Shown here in pieces: positions 23,271-33,699 of a stretch of 64,000 nucleotides of DNA (the stretch's first letter is position 1; the number at the start of each line of letters is the position of its first letter). The stretch comes from Massospora cicadina. Its lineage: Eukaryota; Entomophthoromycota; Entomophthoromycetes; Entomophthorales; Entomophthoraceae. Under the pieces are notes generated by a model. It was given only the letters and a program-made list of their open reading frames with translations. It had not been told where the DNA came from and did not search any database. The translations under genes and the position numbers were made by a program. The stretch lies in NCBI GenBank assembly GCA_022478985.1, contig JAKSZP010002661.1, positions 1 through 64,000 on the forward strand, in the 5' to 3' direction.

Positions 23271-23617
23271 AGTAATTTTATGTTGTTTGGGCCCCCCAGA
23301 GACACCAGAGGCTTATCTCGTGGATGGGGCGCCATATTGGAAAGCGAAGGATATTGCAGCCTCACGAAGATCAGAAGAAGGCTTGAAAACCTAATATCCT
23401 GGAAGGGCTTCGATGCAGCAGAAAACAGTTGGGTACCAATGTGCAACTGCATCCATACCAAGGATCTGATCAATGTTTTCCACGAGCGTTTCTTTATGGT
23501 TGCAGGACCAAAGTCTCAGCAAACCATCGCCGCTATGAAGTTAGCCCCAGCTCACAAGAACTTTTTCCTGGTGAAAGCCCCTGGAGGAGGGTGGAGCCTC
23601 AAAGAACGTGAGGGTAA
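23271..23617 (+). pseudogene. Element D1 chromodomain
   Basis: Within the frame 23154-23630 comes RRRLENLISWKGFDAAENSW with downstream KDLINVFHERF, a chromodomain in which the cage residue W of WKGF and the W of ENSW are kept. It is followed within 120 bp by LTR2. Confidence 0.75.
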
Positions 23618-24510
23618 TGCCATGGCTTGATGACATGATAGAAGTACCAACAGTAAAGATAAAGATGGACGTCAGGAGGCCAAAAAGGTTAAGTTAACAG
23701 CCTTCCTGACCTCAAACATACCCTGGACCAGCGCTGGGTTCAGGCCAGATATGCCCAGGTTGGTCTAAGGGATATGCGTGATGCTCAGCCCTGTGTTATG
23801 GCTAGGGCGTTAAAACGCACTAGCTTTATTCTTAACGGAGATGGTTCAGTTTGGTTGCTCAGCAAAAGGGGTTCCAAAATCCGTTTAATTTTTTAAATTT
23901 CTAAATTTGGTTGGCAGTGCCTACAATCAATAACTCAAGTTTAGAGAATCTCAAGATAAAGTACCCTAGCTGATGAAAGCATGCAGCTATTAGTGCACTT
24001 AGGCTTAGCACCACTTTCATCAATTGACAATTCCACCATGATTGTTAAGTATGTTTCCTTGAACCAACCTTCCTTGTTGGTCAACTTTCTATTAATGAAT
24101 CCATGTTGATTTTCGTTTTTTGAATAGGGTTCCTTGGGCGAACCTGTGTGCGGACCTCCCCAAGGAGGTCCCTAAAAGTGTCAGACATTGTTTTTTCTTT
24201 AAATTATTTTACATATCTGGTGCACTGCTGGTTCTCCCTGGTCCCCTTCAGACCATAGCACCCAAGCACTCCTGCACTGATCTTTACTTGATTGTGGACT
24301 CCCAGTTAGAGTCCAACCAATTTTTATTTATATTCTATCTTTTACTCTATACCGCACTGTACACCCTTGCCCTGGGTCCCTTTTGCACTGGCATCCTCTG
24401 CAGCGCCCTGTTCACCTTCTTACTTACGAAAAGTTCCATAAAGTTGTGACTGTGCACTTTTCACCACATTTCTGGGAACGGGAGAGTTACAGACACTCTC
24501 CTTAAGTTCA
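23618..24510 (+). repeat. Array D LTR2 (shared)
   Basis: About 893 bp. Starts TGCCATGG and ends near AAGTTCA. It serves as the 3' LTR of D1 and stands where the 5' LTR of D2 would be. The R motif reads GTTGGTCAAC near 24076, one CG-decay step from that of LTR1. Confidence 0.8.
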
Positions 24511-24900
24511 ATAAAGATCAGGACCAAGAAGGGCCAGGAGTGGCTAACCTCATTCCATACCCAAAAAGGAATCTTCCAGTTTTGGGTTATGCCTTTTGGC
24601 TTAAAAAATGCGCCTGATATCTTTCAATGCTTCATCGATTTGGACTTGGAGAACCTGCTGGGTGTGTGCACTGTGGCTTATATGGATGATATTCTTGTGT
24701 TTTCCCCTGATTTAGAGCCCAGGCTATACACCTGTGGCAAGTGGTGTGAGTTTAAGGGCAGCTAACTTTACACTGAAAATCATTAAGTGTGAGTTTTTAA
24801 TGTTCCAGGTTACCTTCCTGGGCAACGTCATGTTTGATCAAGGCCACATGATAACTCCAGACATGGAGAAGGCGATTTATGAGTGGAACACCCCACTTCA
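24511..24900 (+). pseudogene. Element D2 RT, second half only
   Basis: Directly after LTR2 the sequence reads GQEWLTSFHTQKGIFQFWVM, PFGLKNAPDIFQ and YMDDILVFSPDLEP (near 24679), i.e. it enters RT at about its middle. Everything from primer site to the first RT half is missing, about 1.6 kb compared with D1. Confidence 0.85.
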
Positions 24901-25480
24901 GTTAAGGAATTGAGGAGTTTCTTAAGGGACTTGTACATTCCTGAAAAAATTCACGCCAAATCTTTCTGCGGTGGTGGCTCCCTGTAAAAGGCAAGTGAAG
25001 CAAAAGTTCTTCAGCAGTCCTTGTTTTTCAGATTGCCATCCAAGCAGTAAAGTGCACCCTGCTGTCCACGTCCATCCTTCGTTATGTAGATCTCATAAAG
25101 GAGTTTATTGTGGCTACTGATGCCTCCAACTTCGCCATAGCAGTGACCTTATAACAAGTAGGCAAAGATGGAATAGAGCATCCAGTGGTATAATTTTTTT
25201 TGGAAGATGTCTCTGCCTGAGTTTAACTACGCTTTTATTACAAAGAGTTATTGGCAGTGGTGAAGGCGCTTACCTAACGGCGTCATCACCTGCATGGCTC
25301 AGCCCAACGTTTCCACATACGTACAAACCATTGTGCCTTGTACTACCATGCACCTCATGTCTTGACTCCACGGCAAAACCGCTAGTATGAGACCCTGCTC
25401 AATTATAATTTTTCTTATAAATTTACAAAGGGCAAGGATAATGGTTTAAAAAGATGCTTTGAGTTAAAACTCTCCACTAG
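24901..25480 (+). pseudogene. Element D2 RNase H
   Basis: Broken pieces parallel D1: HFSVKELRSFLRDLYIPEKI-like text near 24895-24950, then RYVDLIKEFIVATDASNFAI near 25080-25140, with the catalytic Asp in ATDASN retained. Confidence 0.72.
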
Positions 25481-26790
25481 CTCCCAATCCTAAGGAAAAG
25501 AGGTACACAACACCCATTTGATGATTACATAAGGTAAGATTGTGCCTCAACTTGCTTCTCCCTTGGCCTATGGGCCAGCTCTTGCTCCTCTGGAAAATGC
25601 GGAGGAATATGGTACGTTCCAAAAGGTAGTCAATTATCAGCCTTTGATAGCTGAGTCTACTATGGTCCTTGCCAAGAGCGAGTTGAACTGGTAAGATATT
25701 ACCAGAGGTTTCTACTTGAAGTATGAGATGGTGTGGTTCCAGGGACGCCTATGGGTTCCTGCCAGACCACTTCGCCTGGAAATCATCTGGGCCCATCATG
25801 ACAGAATCACCATTGGCCATCCTGAAGAGCGAAGATTATGGAGCTGATCCGATGCACTTATAATAAAAGGGATTGGCTGAGCAGGTTTCCAGGTATTATA
25901 AAAGAGTGGCTGATCTGCATTAAAATAAGATAAATTACTAGCCACTAGTGGGGTTGTTGGTACAAGTTCAAAAGGCTGAAGGGTCTTGGACTTCTTTATT
26001 GGTGGATTTCATTATGAAACTACTTGTATCTGATAGCTATGATGTCATCATAATAGTGGTTGAGCGTTTTGCGAAGTTCTTACTTTATCCCCTGCAGAAC
26101 CAATGTAGCCACAGCTGAGATGGCCAGGCTCCAGTATCTCATGTGTTTGCTCTTCATGGGGTCACTCAAGGAGTAATTAGCAATTTTTGGCCCCAGTTTA
26201 CCTCTGTCTTTTGGGAAGAGTTGTGCAAGGCTATTCAGATTCGCCCATGCCGTTCAACTGCCTATCACTCTCCATCAGATGGGCAGACTGAACGAGTGAA
26301 ACAGTGCTTGGAACAGTTTTGCGGTGTTACACTGCCGCAGATCATCCAGAATGGGTTTCCCATCTCTACATGGTCCAATCCAGCTTTGACAACACCCTAT
26401 ATGAATCTATTAGTTGTTATCCCTTTTTTGAAAACTATGGATTTAATCCCACCTTCAACATGGAGCCCTGTTGTGGATCCAAGGTGGAAAGTTGTGGTGG
26501 ACTTTTCAAAAACAATCAAGAAAGTACACCAAGGGCTGAACACCAAACATTATGCGACCATGTAATCTTGCAAGGAGAACGCTGATAAAAAAAGACGAGT
26601 TGGTCCATCGTACAAAGAAGGAAATCTCATGATTCTGGATGCTAAAAACATCCGAATTAAGCAACCATGCAAAAAAAACTGGGACCAAAGGGGATTGGAC
26701 CTTGCCGCGTTGTCAGAAAGGTAGGCCATGCCTTGTACCAGTTGGATGTCCCCCTTTTTCTTGATCTTTTCAGTCTTCCATGAAAGTAAG
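25481..26790 (+). pseudogene. Element D2 integrase
   Basis: Zinc-binding pieces stand at 25770-25930. The frame 26143-26565 has FALHGVTQGVISNFWPQFTS and [20 protein letters not shown], the latter holding the catalytic Glu. The second Asp of the core has become Asn (SNFW for SDxG). Confidence 0.82.
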
Positions 26791-27129
26791 CTTATGTTGT
26801 TTAAGGGCCCCTCAGAGACATCAAAGGCTTATCTCGTTGATGGGGCACCAGAGTGTGAAGTGGAGAAGATTGTAGCCTCACTCTGGGTAAGTAGCTTGAC
26901 TACTTTGTATCCTGGAAGGATTTGATGCAGCGGAAAACAGTTGGGTACCAGCGTGCAACTACGCCCATGCTTAAGTCCTATTTAAAATTTTCCACTAGAG
27001 TTTCCCTCTGGCTGCTGGACCTCAGTCTAAGCAAACCAGGGCTCTATGAAGTTGGCCTCAGCCCACAAAAACTTTCCCAGGAGAATTCCCCTGGAAGGGG
27101 GGTAGAGCCTTAAAAGAACGAGAGGGTGA
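26791..27129 (+). pseudogene. Element D2 chromodomain
   Basis: Frames near 26820-27000 read APECEVEKIVAS, then after a shift LVSWKGFDAAENSW-like pieces and a decayed helix. It ends just before LTR3. Confidence 0.65.
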
Positions 27130-28028
27130 TGTCATGGTTTAATGACATGATTGATAGAGGACCTACTGTAAGGATAAAGCTGGTCGTCAGGAGGCCAAAA
27201 AGGTTAAGTTATCAGGCCTTCCTTACCTCAAACTTACCCTGGATTAACGCTGGGTTCAGGTGAGATATGCCCAGGTTTGTCCTGGGGATATGTGTAATGC
27301 TCAGCCCTGCGTTACAGCAAGGGCGTTAAAACGCACCAGGTATATCACTAATAATGACGGTTCAATTTGGTTGCACAGTGATTGGGTTCTGAAACAAGTT
27401 CAAATCTTCGAAATTGCTAAATTGGGTCAGCTTTGCATACAATCAATAACTCAAGATTGTTCAATCTCAAGCTACAGTACCCTGGCCAATGGTAGCATGC
27501 TCCTGTTGGATTGCTTATGCTTATCAACATTTCCTCTCAATTGACAATTCGCCCCCCATTGTTTAAGTATGTTTCTATGAGACCAACTTTTCTTGTCGGA
27601 CGACTTTCTTAAAAAATTCCCCGTTAGTTTACATTTTTTATATTGTTCCTTGGTCGAACTTGTGTGCAGACCTCCTTGGGGATGTCTCAAACAATGTTGG
27701 CCATTTTATAAAAACAAAAATATCTCCCATATCTGGTGCACCGCTGAGCCTCCCTGGTCCCCTCCAAATCAAGGCATACAAGCCTTCCAGCACAGATATC
27801 TGCTTAGTTATGGATTCCCCTTTGGTGTTCAACTAAGTATTGTTTTTATTTAATATCAACTACTGTATACCGCGTTGTACACCCTTACCCTGGGTTAATT
27901 TGGCTCTGGCACCATCTTTGGTGCTCTTTTTAGCCTCTTACTAACGATTAGTTCCCTGGCGGTGTGGATGTGCACCTTTCACCACCTTGCTTGGAACTGG
28001 AGAGTTACAGAAACTCTCCTTACTGGAA
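27130..28028 (+). repeat. Array D LTR3
   Basis: About 899 bp, starting with the canonical TGTCATGG. The R motif has decayed to TGTCGGACGACTTTC near 27593. The 3' end carries GGAGAGTTACAGAAACTCTCC-like inverted arms. Confidence 0.8.
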
Positions 28029-29200
28029 TGATTGTGCCTTAAGAAACAATATAGTATCATTAGTGTTTTTTGTACCAAAGGCAAATGGGTAGTTGCTACC
28101 ATGTGTAACTTACAATGGTTAAATGATGTTATGGAGCACAACCCCTATCTAATTCTTTGGTAGAGGATATTTTCTAATGGTCACGGGGTTCATGATTTTT
28201 ACTAAGTTAGAATTTGCAAACGTTTTCAACCAAGTTCCAGTGAAGCCTGAACATCAAAAATATATGGCATTTAAGTGCAACCAGGGATATTTCAATACTG
28301 ATTGATGATTTTTAGGTTGTAAAGAGCCCCAGAGGTTTCCCAACACATGATTAACCATGTCCTGGGGGGTATGATCCGCCACTGTTGTATGGCTTACATG
28401 CATGATATATAAGTACTTGTCCTGTCAGAGTATGTACATGTGTGAGACGTGTGGGAGGTTTTAGATGATATTGCCAAGGCATGCTTAAGGTTGAAGCCTT
28501 CCAAATGTGACTTTAACAAGCTTGATAACATTATTTGGAAATATGGTGTTAAAGGACGGCTTTGGGATCTGCCAGAAGATATTCATGCTGTGCATGTGTG
28601 GAAGGCTCTAACCAATTAATTCGTGGTGCGGAGTTTTGGGAACAGTTAACTTCCTATGACATTTTTTAATATTTGTCAAAATTGGCCTTACCAGTCATGC
28701 ATTTGATAGGAGATGATACAATCCTATGGGGAAAGGAAGAAACCCGAGCATTTAATGGCTGAAGACAAAGTTACTCTCAGCTCCTATTTTGGCCTACCCA
28801 GTTCCCAGAAAGCCATTCGCTGTCAAAATTATGCCTTAAATTACATGGTGGGAGTGGTTCTGCTACATAAGGGGAGGTCAGATTGGACACCCTGTTTGCT
28901 ATTTTGGTTGTAAAATGGTACCAGCGGAAACTAACCAACTGATATATGTTAAACAGTTGCATTGGTATTGACCCTGAAGGAATGACAGCATCACCTGCTT
29001 TACGCCTGCCATCCTTTTGTGGTTTTAACAGACCATAAGGCCTTGAAATATTAGCAGTCCCCTATGAAGATGGACCAGATGTAGGCCCGTTGCCATGTGG
29101 AGTTAGTTCATCATAGTTTCCAAGTCAAATACTGTCAAGGATACTTAAAACCATTAAGGATTGGTTAAGTCTGGATGCAGGGTTAGTCTATAAAAATGGA
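28029..29200 (+). pseudogene. Element E reverse transcriptase and RNase H
   Basis: Resumes element E after array D. Readable: IVSLVFFVPKANG, MIFTKLEFANVFNQVPVKPE (first catalytic Asp changed to Glu), QKYMAFKCNQGYF, a decayed YMDD region near 28390-28410, and LRLKPSKC-like text near 28490. RNase H is seen near 28840-29050 (NYMVGVVLLHKG; LTDHKALK in pieces). The sequence follows element A closely, so E is a chromovirus of the same branch. Confidence 0.75.
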
Positions 29201-30170
29201 GAGTTGAAAGAGTTTAACACGGTTACTACTTTCTGTCCAGACCGGTTTTCAATAATTGAAGGTTGTAAAAGTAATTTTTGTTTAAAAATCTACATGACAC
29301 AAAGATAGAGTTGTTTTGGTCAGAAGTCATGGGATATGTAGGTGGAAGGACAGCGAAATAACCAGCATGGCAGTTATGCGAAGAAATGAAGATTGTTTTA
29401 TTGCGTTTTGTATGTATGGGTTTCCCATTGGTCATTATAAAGGGTGGTGTTGTGGGCCTCACATGATCATCCATTAGCAGGTCAACCTGGGGTAAGTAAA
29501 ATATGGGAGTGGTGTGATAGGGCTTTAGTGGCTGAGACTTTAAATTAATATCATGAAATACGTCAGAGTATGCCTACTCTGCGCTAGGCCAAAGTCTCAG
29601 AGAAGTCTAATACCAATAAATTTGAAACCCCTTAAGATTCCAGATCGTCCATAGGCTCCAGTTATTGTAGATTTTATATTGGGATTACCAAAGATCCAAG
29701 GAAAGGATGCTAGAATGATGAATTTCAAATATTTTAACCTTATATGAGGAATACTTTCCATGCACAACCAACATTTTACCAAAGGAGCAGTAAGAATCTT
29801 TGTGGGTAGGATTTTTGCGCAACATGGGCTACCTGCAGAGATTATCTTAGACTGCGGGCCTCACTTCATCTTAAAATTTTGGTCAAATCTGTTGGAAATA
29901 AAAAGGTACATCAGTGTTAATCCTTGGCATATCAACCCCAGTTGGACGGTTAAGTGGACATAGTTAATAAAATATTGGAGTAGTCTCCTCATTATTACAT
30001 CTATTCATGAATGGATGACTGGGTTTTGAGGGCAATTAGCACAACTTACCTTCAATAAATGGTGCCATTCTTTGTTGGGAATTTCACTGTTTTTAAGAAC
30101 CGTGGACTAACTCCTACATTTTATGGATGGTTAGTGCCAGAGACTGGTGTGATGTTGTCATGGTTGGGGA
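29201..30170 (+). pseudogene. Element E integrase
   Basis: The zinc-binding part is weak (29460-29600). The core reads VDFILGLPKIQGKDA (near 29666) and, in the frame 29760-29963, FVGRIFAQHGLPAEIILDCG then PHFILKFW, with the second Asp retained. Downstream, 29990-30120 parallels AYNNLAHSLTGMSPSFANHG of element A. The GPY/F part that should follow is missing. Confidence 0.75.
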
Positions 30171-30344
30171 TAGCTAACCATGAGCTAGTATAACCAAGGG
30201 TTTGGATCCAGTATGACCAGGACACTAGATGCATCCAAATAGAAGAGATAGTGGGTTTAATAGAATGGTAGTTTCCCAAAGATATGATTTTAGAAGAGGA
30301 AAGAATTAAGGAGTTCCTTGAAGTTAGGGGTGGTAGATAGGAAT
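30171..30344 (+). pseudogene. Element E chromodomain remnant and purine tract
   Basis: Reads PRVWIQYDQDTRCIQIEEIV and EERIKEFLEVRGG. It looks like the second half of a chromodomain that runs into a purine-rich tract AGGGGTGGTAGATAGGAAT (30326-30344). A deletion seems to have joined the integrase core directly to this part. Confidence 0.5.
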
Positions 30345-30764
30345 TGTTAACACTTTAGTAAATACCTTTAATAAGGTTTGAAAGAGATAAAATCTTTATT
30401 GACCGTGAAGATTGACCATATGAATGCCTTAGTTTATATCCCATCCAACTTTTTAGACTTACTTAAGCTTAATTGATTTTGAAGCAGTGCACCTTTTCTT
30501 TTGAGTTTATGGGATTGCAACTTGCATATAATTTAAAAGGCAGTGTGAATCGTCTCATTATCTTTTTTAATTTGTTTTGGTACAATAAATTGACACAATA
30601 TTATTGAAATTAAGGTAATTTAAGCGATTAATTGAACCGTATCCATTACAATTTAAGGGTTTTAATGCAATTAATCGATCAAACTTCAGCACATATCCTC
30701 TTAATTAGATGTATAATATCAGTAATCTCAGTAATGCTAAGAAATGTCAGGACTTACCCTGACA
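30345..30764 (+). repeat. Putative element E 3' LTR
   Basis: About 420 bp between the purine tract and a fragment of another element's integrase. Starts TGTTAAC and ends near TGTCAGGACTTACCCTGACA, a hairpin-forming terminus. No partner LTR was recognised, so the span is tentative. Confidence 0.4.
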
Positions 30765-30777
30765 TTTGGGTAGTTGG

Positions 30778-31232
30778 ATTTATCAGAGTAAGATGAGAGG
30801 GTTCATACCATGCTTAGCATCGGTAAAAATATTACAGGGAAACTTGGAATGGGGTGTTACATGTCAGAAACAGCTAGAGGACTGGTGTCAGCTCCAGATC
30901 CTCAGTTTGAACGGAGAGACTGGGTACTCATTTTAACAAATAACTATGCCATACCAGTGAAGAGTTGGAAAGTTAGATCCAGAGGCCATAGGCCTCTAAA
31001 AATTCTTCATGCCATAAATGATTTTTCATTTAAACTAAGATTTCTGGAGGGGTTTAAGCCCACCTGGTAATCAAGGAATTGCAGATGCAATCATACAAAG
31101 GAAAGAAACCTGATGGCCTGAACTATTAAGCCCTATAAGGATGATGGATGGGAGCATGAGGCTGAACAGATATAAGGTGTGCGTTGAATCAAAGGATGCT
31201 GGAACTTCTTGCAAAGTGGAAGGGGTACTTTT
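30778..31232 (+). pseudogene. Element K integrase C-terminus and first half of chromodomain
   Basis: The frame 30810-31070 contains DWVLILTNNYAIPVKS and RPLKILHAINDFSFKLRF, the lead strand and GPY/F-like module. It parallels YVLINAKYYTP and GPYKVIQQVNEAAYELEF of element A. After a gap, EHEAEQI and LLAKWKGY (near 31205-31228) begin a chromodomain. The sequence stops there at the border of element G and resumes at 47409. Confidence 0.7.
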
Positions 31233-31843
31233 CAAGTTTTGTTGTTTTCTTAGAAGGTCGGGACCATCAAAGGGTATTTGATTAATAGTCAAATGTAGCT
31301 CCAGTGTTAATCTCTTAGAAATGCTTTTTCTCAAAGGTAGTCTTTCACCAGAAATACAATTTGAGGCAATTTCTGTTGCTTAGAACAGGCGATTCTCTAT
31401 TTAAAAAAGAAAAAAACTCTAGTAATTAAAACTAGGAAAAAACTTTGGGTTCTTATTGATCATAAGATGGAGATATCTATAGGTTTACATGAGAATCGTG
31501 ATTGCTTATAATCAACTTTTTGTGAAAGGCGGGATTAGATCAGGTATGAAATCTCTTGATTGGCGTGGCAGAACATGAAAACTTTCTAGCGTACTGGTCC
31601 TCCTGGATCGCAGCAGCAGTTTCTGATAGCCTCTGAAAGGCAAGAACTTTGTCAGGTGAATCAGCGCCTTTGTCAGGTAATTCATGGATTCAAAAAAGGG
31701 TTCAGGATATTAATCGTTTATTTTGAGCTCATTGACTTTATCAAAATAAAGTCCTTTAAAACAGTTAAGCTCGATTAGTCATGATGCAAACTAGGTCCCA
31801 TTCAAACTCAACCATATTATTGAAATTCCCATTATTTCAGACA
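31233..31843 (-). repeat. Element G 3' LTR (left copy)
   Basis: Aligns with 46792-47408: shared blocks include GTTTTGTTGTTTTCTTAGA, GGAGATATCTATAGGTTT and CCCATTATTTC. On the minus strand it starts TGTCTGAAATAATGGG, preceded by the purine tract CTTGAGGAGGGCAT (complement of 31844-31857). Terminal bases are decayed, so each end is uncertain by a few bases. Confidence 0.78.
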
Positions 31844-31989
31844 ATGCCCTCCTCAAGATAGCTTATGAGGGACATAACTCTGGAGTAATCTGGCATAACA
31901 TAAATTATGATGAATAAATTTGACAAAGACAATTCTATATAATCCTCAATAATGATCACTTGGTAAGGTCCTGGCCATAGCATGCCAAG

Positions 31990-32990
31990 TTCGTGGATCT
32001 GACCACGGGCCAACAATAGTGGACAAAATGAGGTCTCCTGCCTGATATTTTTACAACTGGTTGCTAGTCATTGCTTTGATCAACTTTTCATTTGCTTATA
32101 ATCCCCATGGACTTAGCGGCTAAAGCTTGTAGCCTGAAGGATTCATCAGCCATCCTTTGCTTCATGAGATAAGTGGTGTCTGGTGTAGAGGTTTTTTTAT
32201 GGACTCTACGCTTGAGGGCAGAATCGGCTTTCATCCATAAAGGGCTCAAAATTAGACATATGGATAATTTAATGGTAACTAACACGGTACGTTAATAAAG
32301 CTACTGGGAACATCAATGAATCCCCCCTCGGGTTGGGACCATCTAGTACTAAAAAAATAAAGCTACTGGGATAAATTCATTCCACCATTAAGGATTGGAT
32401 TGAGCCATCTTGCAGAGGATGACAACTAGCATACCATTTGCCCATTTTACTTGCCCCATTGGTGGTGGGATGGTAAGGTGCCGTAAAAGAGTGATAGGTG
32501 CCAATCAGAAAATTGGGATCAGATACCACTTCTGAAAATAAAATTGGTATCATTATCGGAGAGCAACACCTTGGGACTATCATGGCAAGTGAAGACTTGT
32601 TTTAGTTAATAGGATGTGATTGCTTTAAAAGTGGACGAGGTAACAGAGATGGCCTCATCCCATTTCTTAAAGTGATCATTGCTAAAATAATATAGTGATG
32701 GCCTTAGATTGCCATAGGTAAGGGGCCAATAAACATTGTTATTAACTGTGGCAAAAGGCACAGTAGGACCCAAGATCTGGTATAAATAAATCAGATTGGA
32801 AGGCTTCTGGTTAGAGCAAGTGAAGCAGGTATAGTTGACATTTTGGATAGTCTCAAATATCCTATCCAGATACATTCCTTTAACCATTGGTGGTTCTTCT
32901 TTACCGCGCCAGGCTACAGTCATATGTGCCTCCAAATCAGACTTTGTTCTGGTGGATGGTCAGACCTAAGGCAGCCAAGATTTCCCAGCG
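31990..32990 (-). pseudogene. Element G integrase
   Basis: The minus-strand frame 32606-32935 has the second half of the zinc-binding domain (VNYTCFTCSNQKPSNLIY then LGPTVPF), matching CLTCQQQRSGNLIY in element C. The frame 32377-32583 has SEVVSDPNFLIGTYHSFTAP, matching SQVVSELTKLMGTYQSFMTP of C. Catalytic residues are not all readable. A 46-bp poly-A insertion at 32310 sits in it. Confidence 0.8.
32310..32355 (+). mobile_element. 46-bp poly-A insertion, copy 2
   Basis: Longest of the three copies: ACATCAATGAAT, then CCCCCCTCGGGTTGGGACC, ATCTAGTACT and an A run. It is flanked by a perfect 16-bp duplication AATAAAGCTACTGGGA (32294-32309 and 32356-32371). It lies within the integrase region of element G, so it is younger than G. 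Confidence 0.88.
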
Positions 32991-33092
32991 TGCTTATACA
33001 ATAAAACATCTTCAATCTTAGTAAGCTCAGTCTTCCTTTTCAATCGCTGTTAAACCATCAAAGTATCTAATTTCATTTCTTCAGTTTTTCAA

Positions 33093-33096
33093 ATAA
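33093..33096. repeat. Probable target duplication of element C (left)
   Basis: ATAA precedes the C 5' LTR. ATAA (40055-40058) follows the 3' LTR when ends are set at TG and CA. Four bases in an AT-rich setting is weak evidence; a 5-bp reading shifted by one is also possible. Confidence 0.45.
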
Positions 33097-33654
33097 TGGT
33101 GGGGATTCAACTACAAGAACCTAAAATAATCAAAATCAAGATTTGGTGTCTCAGTCTAATGACATTTAAAAAACCTGTTGTAGATATCCGATTCTTGGAT
33201 AGACTGATGATCAACCCTTTGGAGTCATCAGCCTCCTTGAAGGATGAGGCTAAGCAATCTGAAGGGATAAAACGTCCCACAAGAAGGTCGATCTCATCTA
33301 ATAAGAAGCTTGTCAGATCTGACCATCACAAGTATAGTGATAATAATCATCATTATTGATCATCTATTAGGAAAGATCTTACCTCAATTGAAGCACGAAA
33401 AGTTTCACGAAGAACTACCAATTCTACCCTATTGAATATCCCTCATTTATAACTAATAAAGTACCACTATTTTTGTCTCGCTTAGCTCAATTTTGGTCTA
33501 TTCATAACAGAATATTATATAACTAATTGAAATCTATTATTTCAACGGAACTAGTAACTTTGTTGCGCTTGTTTCTATCCTTGCTAAAGCCACGGAATTA
33601 ATACTTTTGTAGCCTTCATAGCACCTGAATATCGTAATTTCTATCAAAATTCCA
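33097..33654 (+). repeat. Element C 5' LTR
   Basis: 558 bp, clearly alignable with 39503-40054. Shared blocks include GGTGTCTCAGT, GATGATCAACCCTTTG, GATCTTACCTCAATTGAAGC and ACTAATAAAGTACCACTATT. Begins TGGTGGGGATTC, ends ATTCCA. A TATA-like ATTATATAACTA lies near 33513. Confidence 0.87.
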
Positions 33655-33658
33655 ATAC

Positions 33659-33674
33659 TGGTGCTCCCTGCCAG
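33659..33674 (+). promoter_or_regulatory. Element C tRNA-type primer binding site
   Basis: TGGTGCTCCCTGCCAG, 4 nt after the LTR. Its complement, CTGGC-AGGGAGC-A-CCA, divides exactly as a tRNA 3' end: T-stem strand beginning with C61, seven acceptor bases, discriminator A and CCA. Element H has the same site with one change (62792). I do not name the tRNA. Confidence 0.72.
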
Positions 33675-33699
33675 GTCTGCTTCTGAGGCTACCTGGTGA

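Larger units (their letters stand above)
18509..28028 (+). mobile_element. Array D: tandem gypsy element with three LTRs
   Basis: Three related LTRs in the same orientation (18509-19394, 23618-24510, 27130-28028) enclose two internal regions. The first (D1) runs from primer site to chromodomain. The second (D2) starts abruptly in the middle of RT. The middle LTR is therefore shared. Such LTR-int-LTR-int-LTR structures arise by unequal recombination or by insertion of one copy into the LTR of another. The whole array interrupts element E. Confidence 0.85.

Noticed and set aside
31210..31232. LTR start of element G at TGCAAAG (31210)
   Set aside because: These bases encode the LLAKWKGY chromodomain text of element K, so the G border must lie further right, near 31233.
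33148..33658. Element C LTR beginning at TGGTGTCTCAG
   Set aside because: Identity between the two LTRs extends about 50 bp further left to TGGTGGGGATTC / TGTTGAGGATTC, which directly follows the purine tract.
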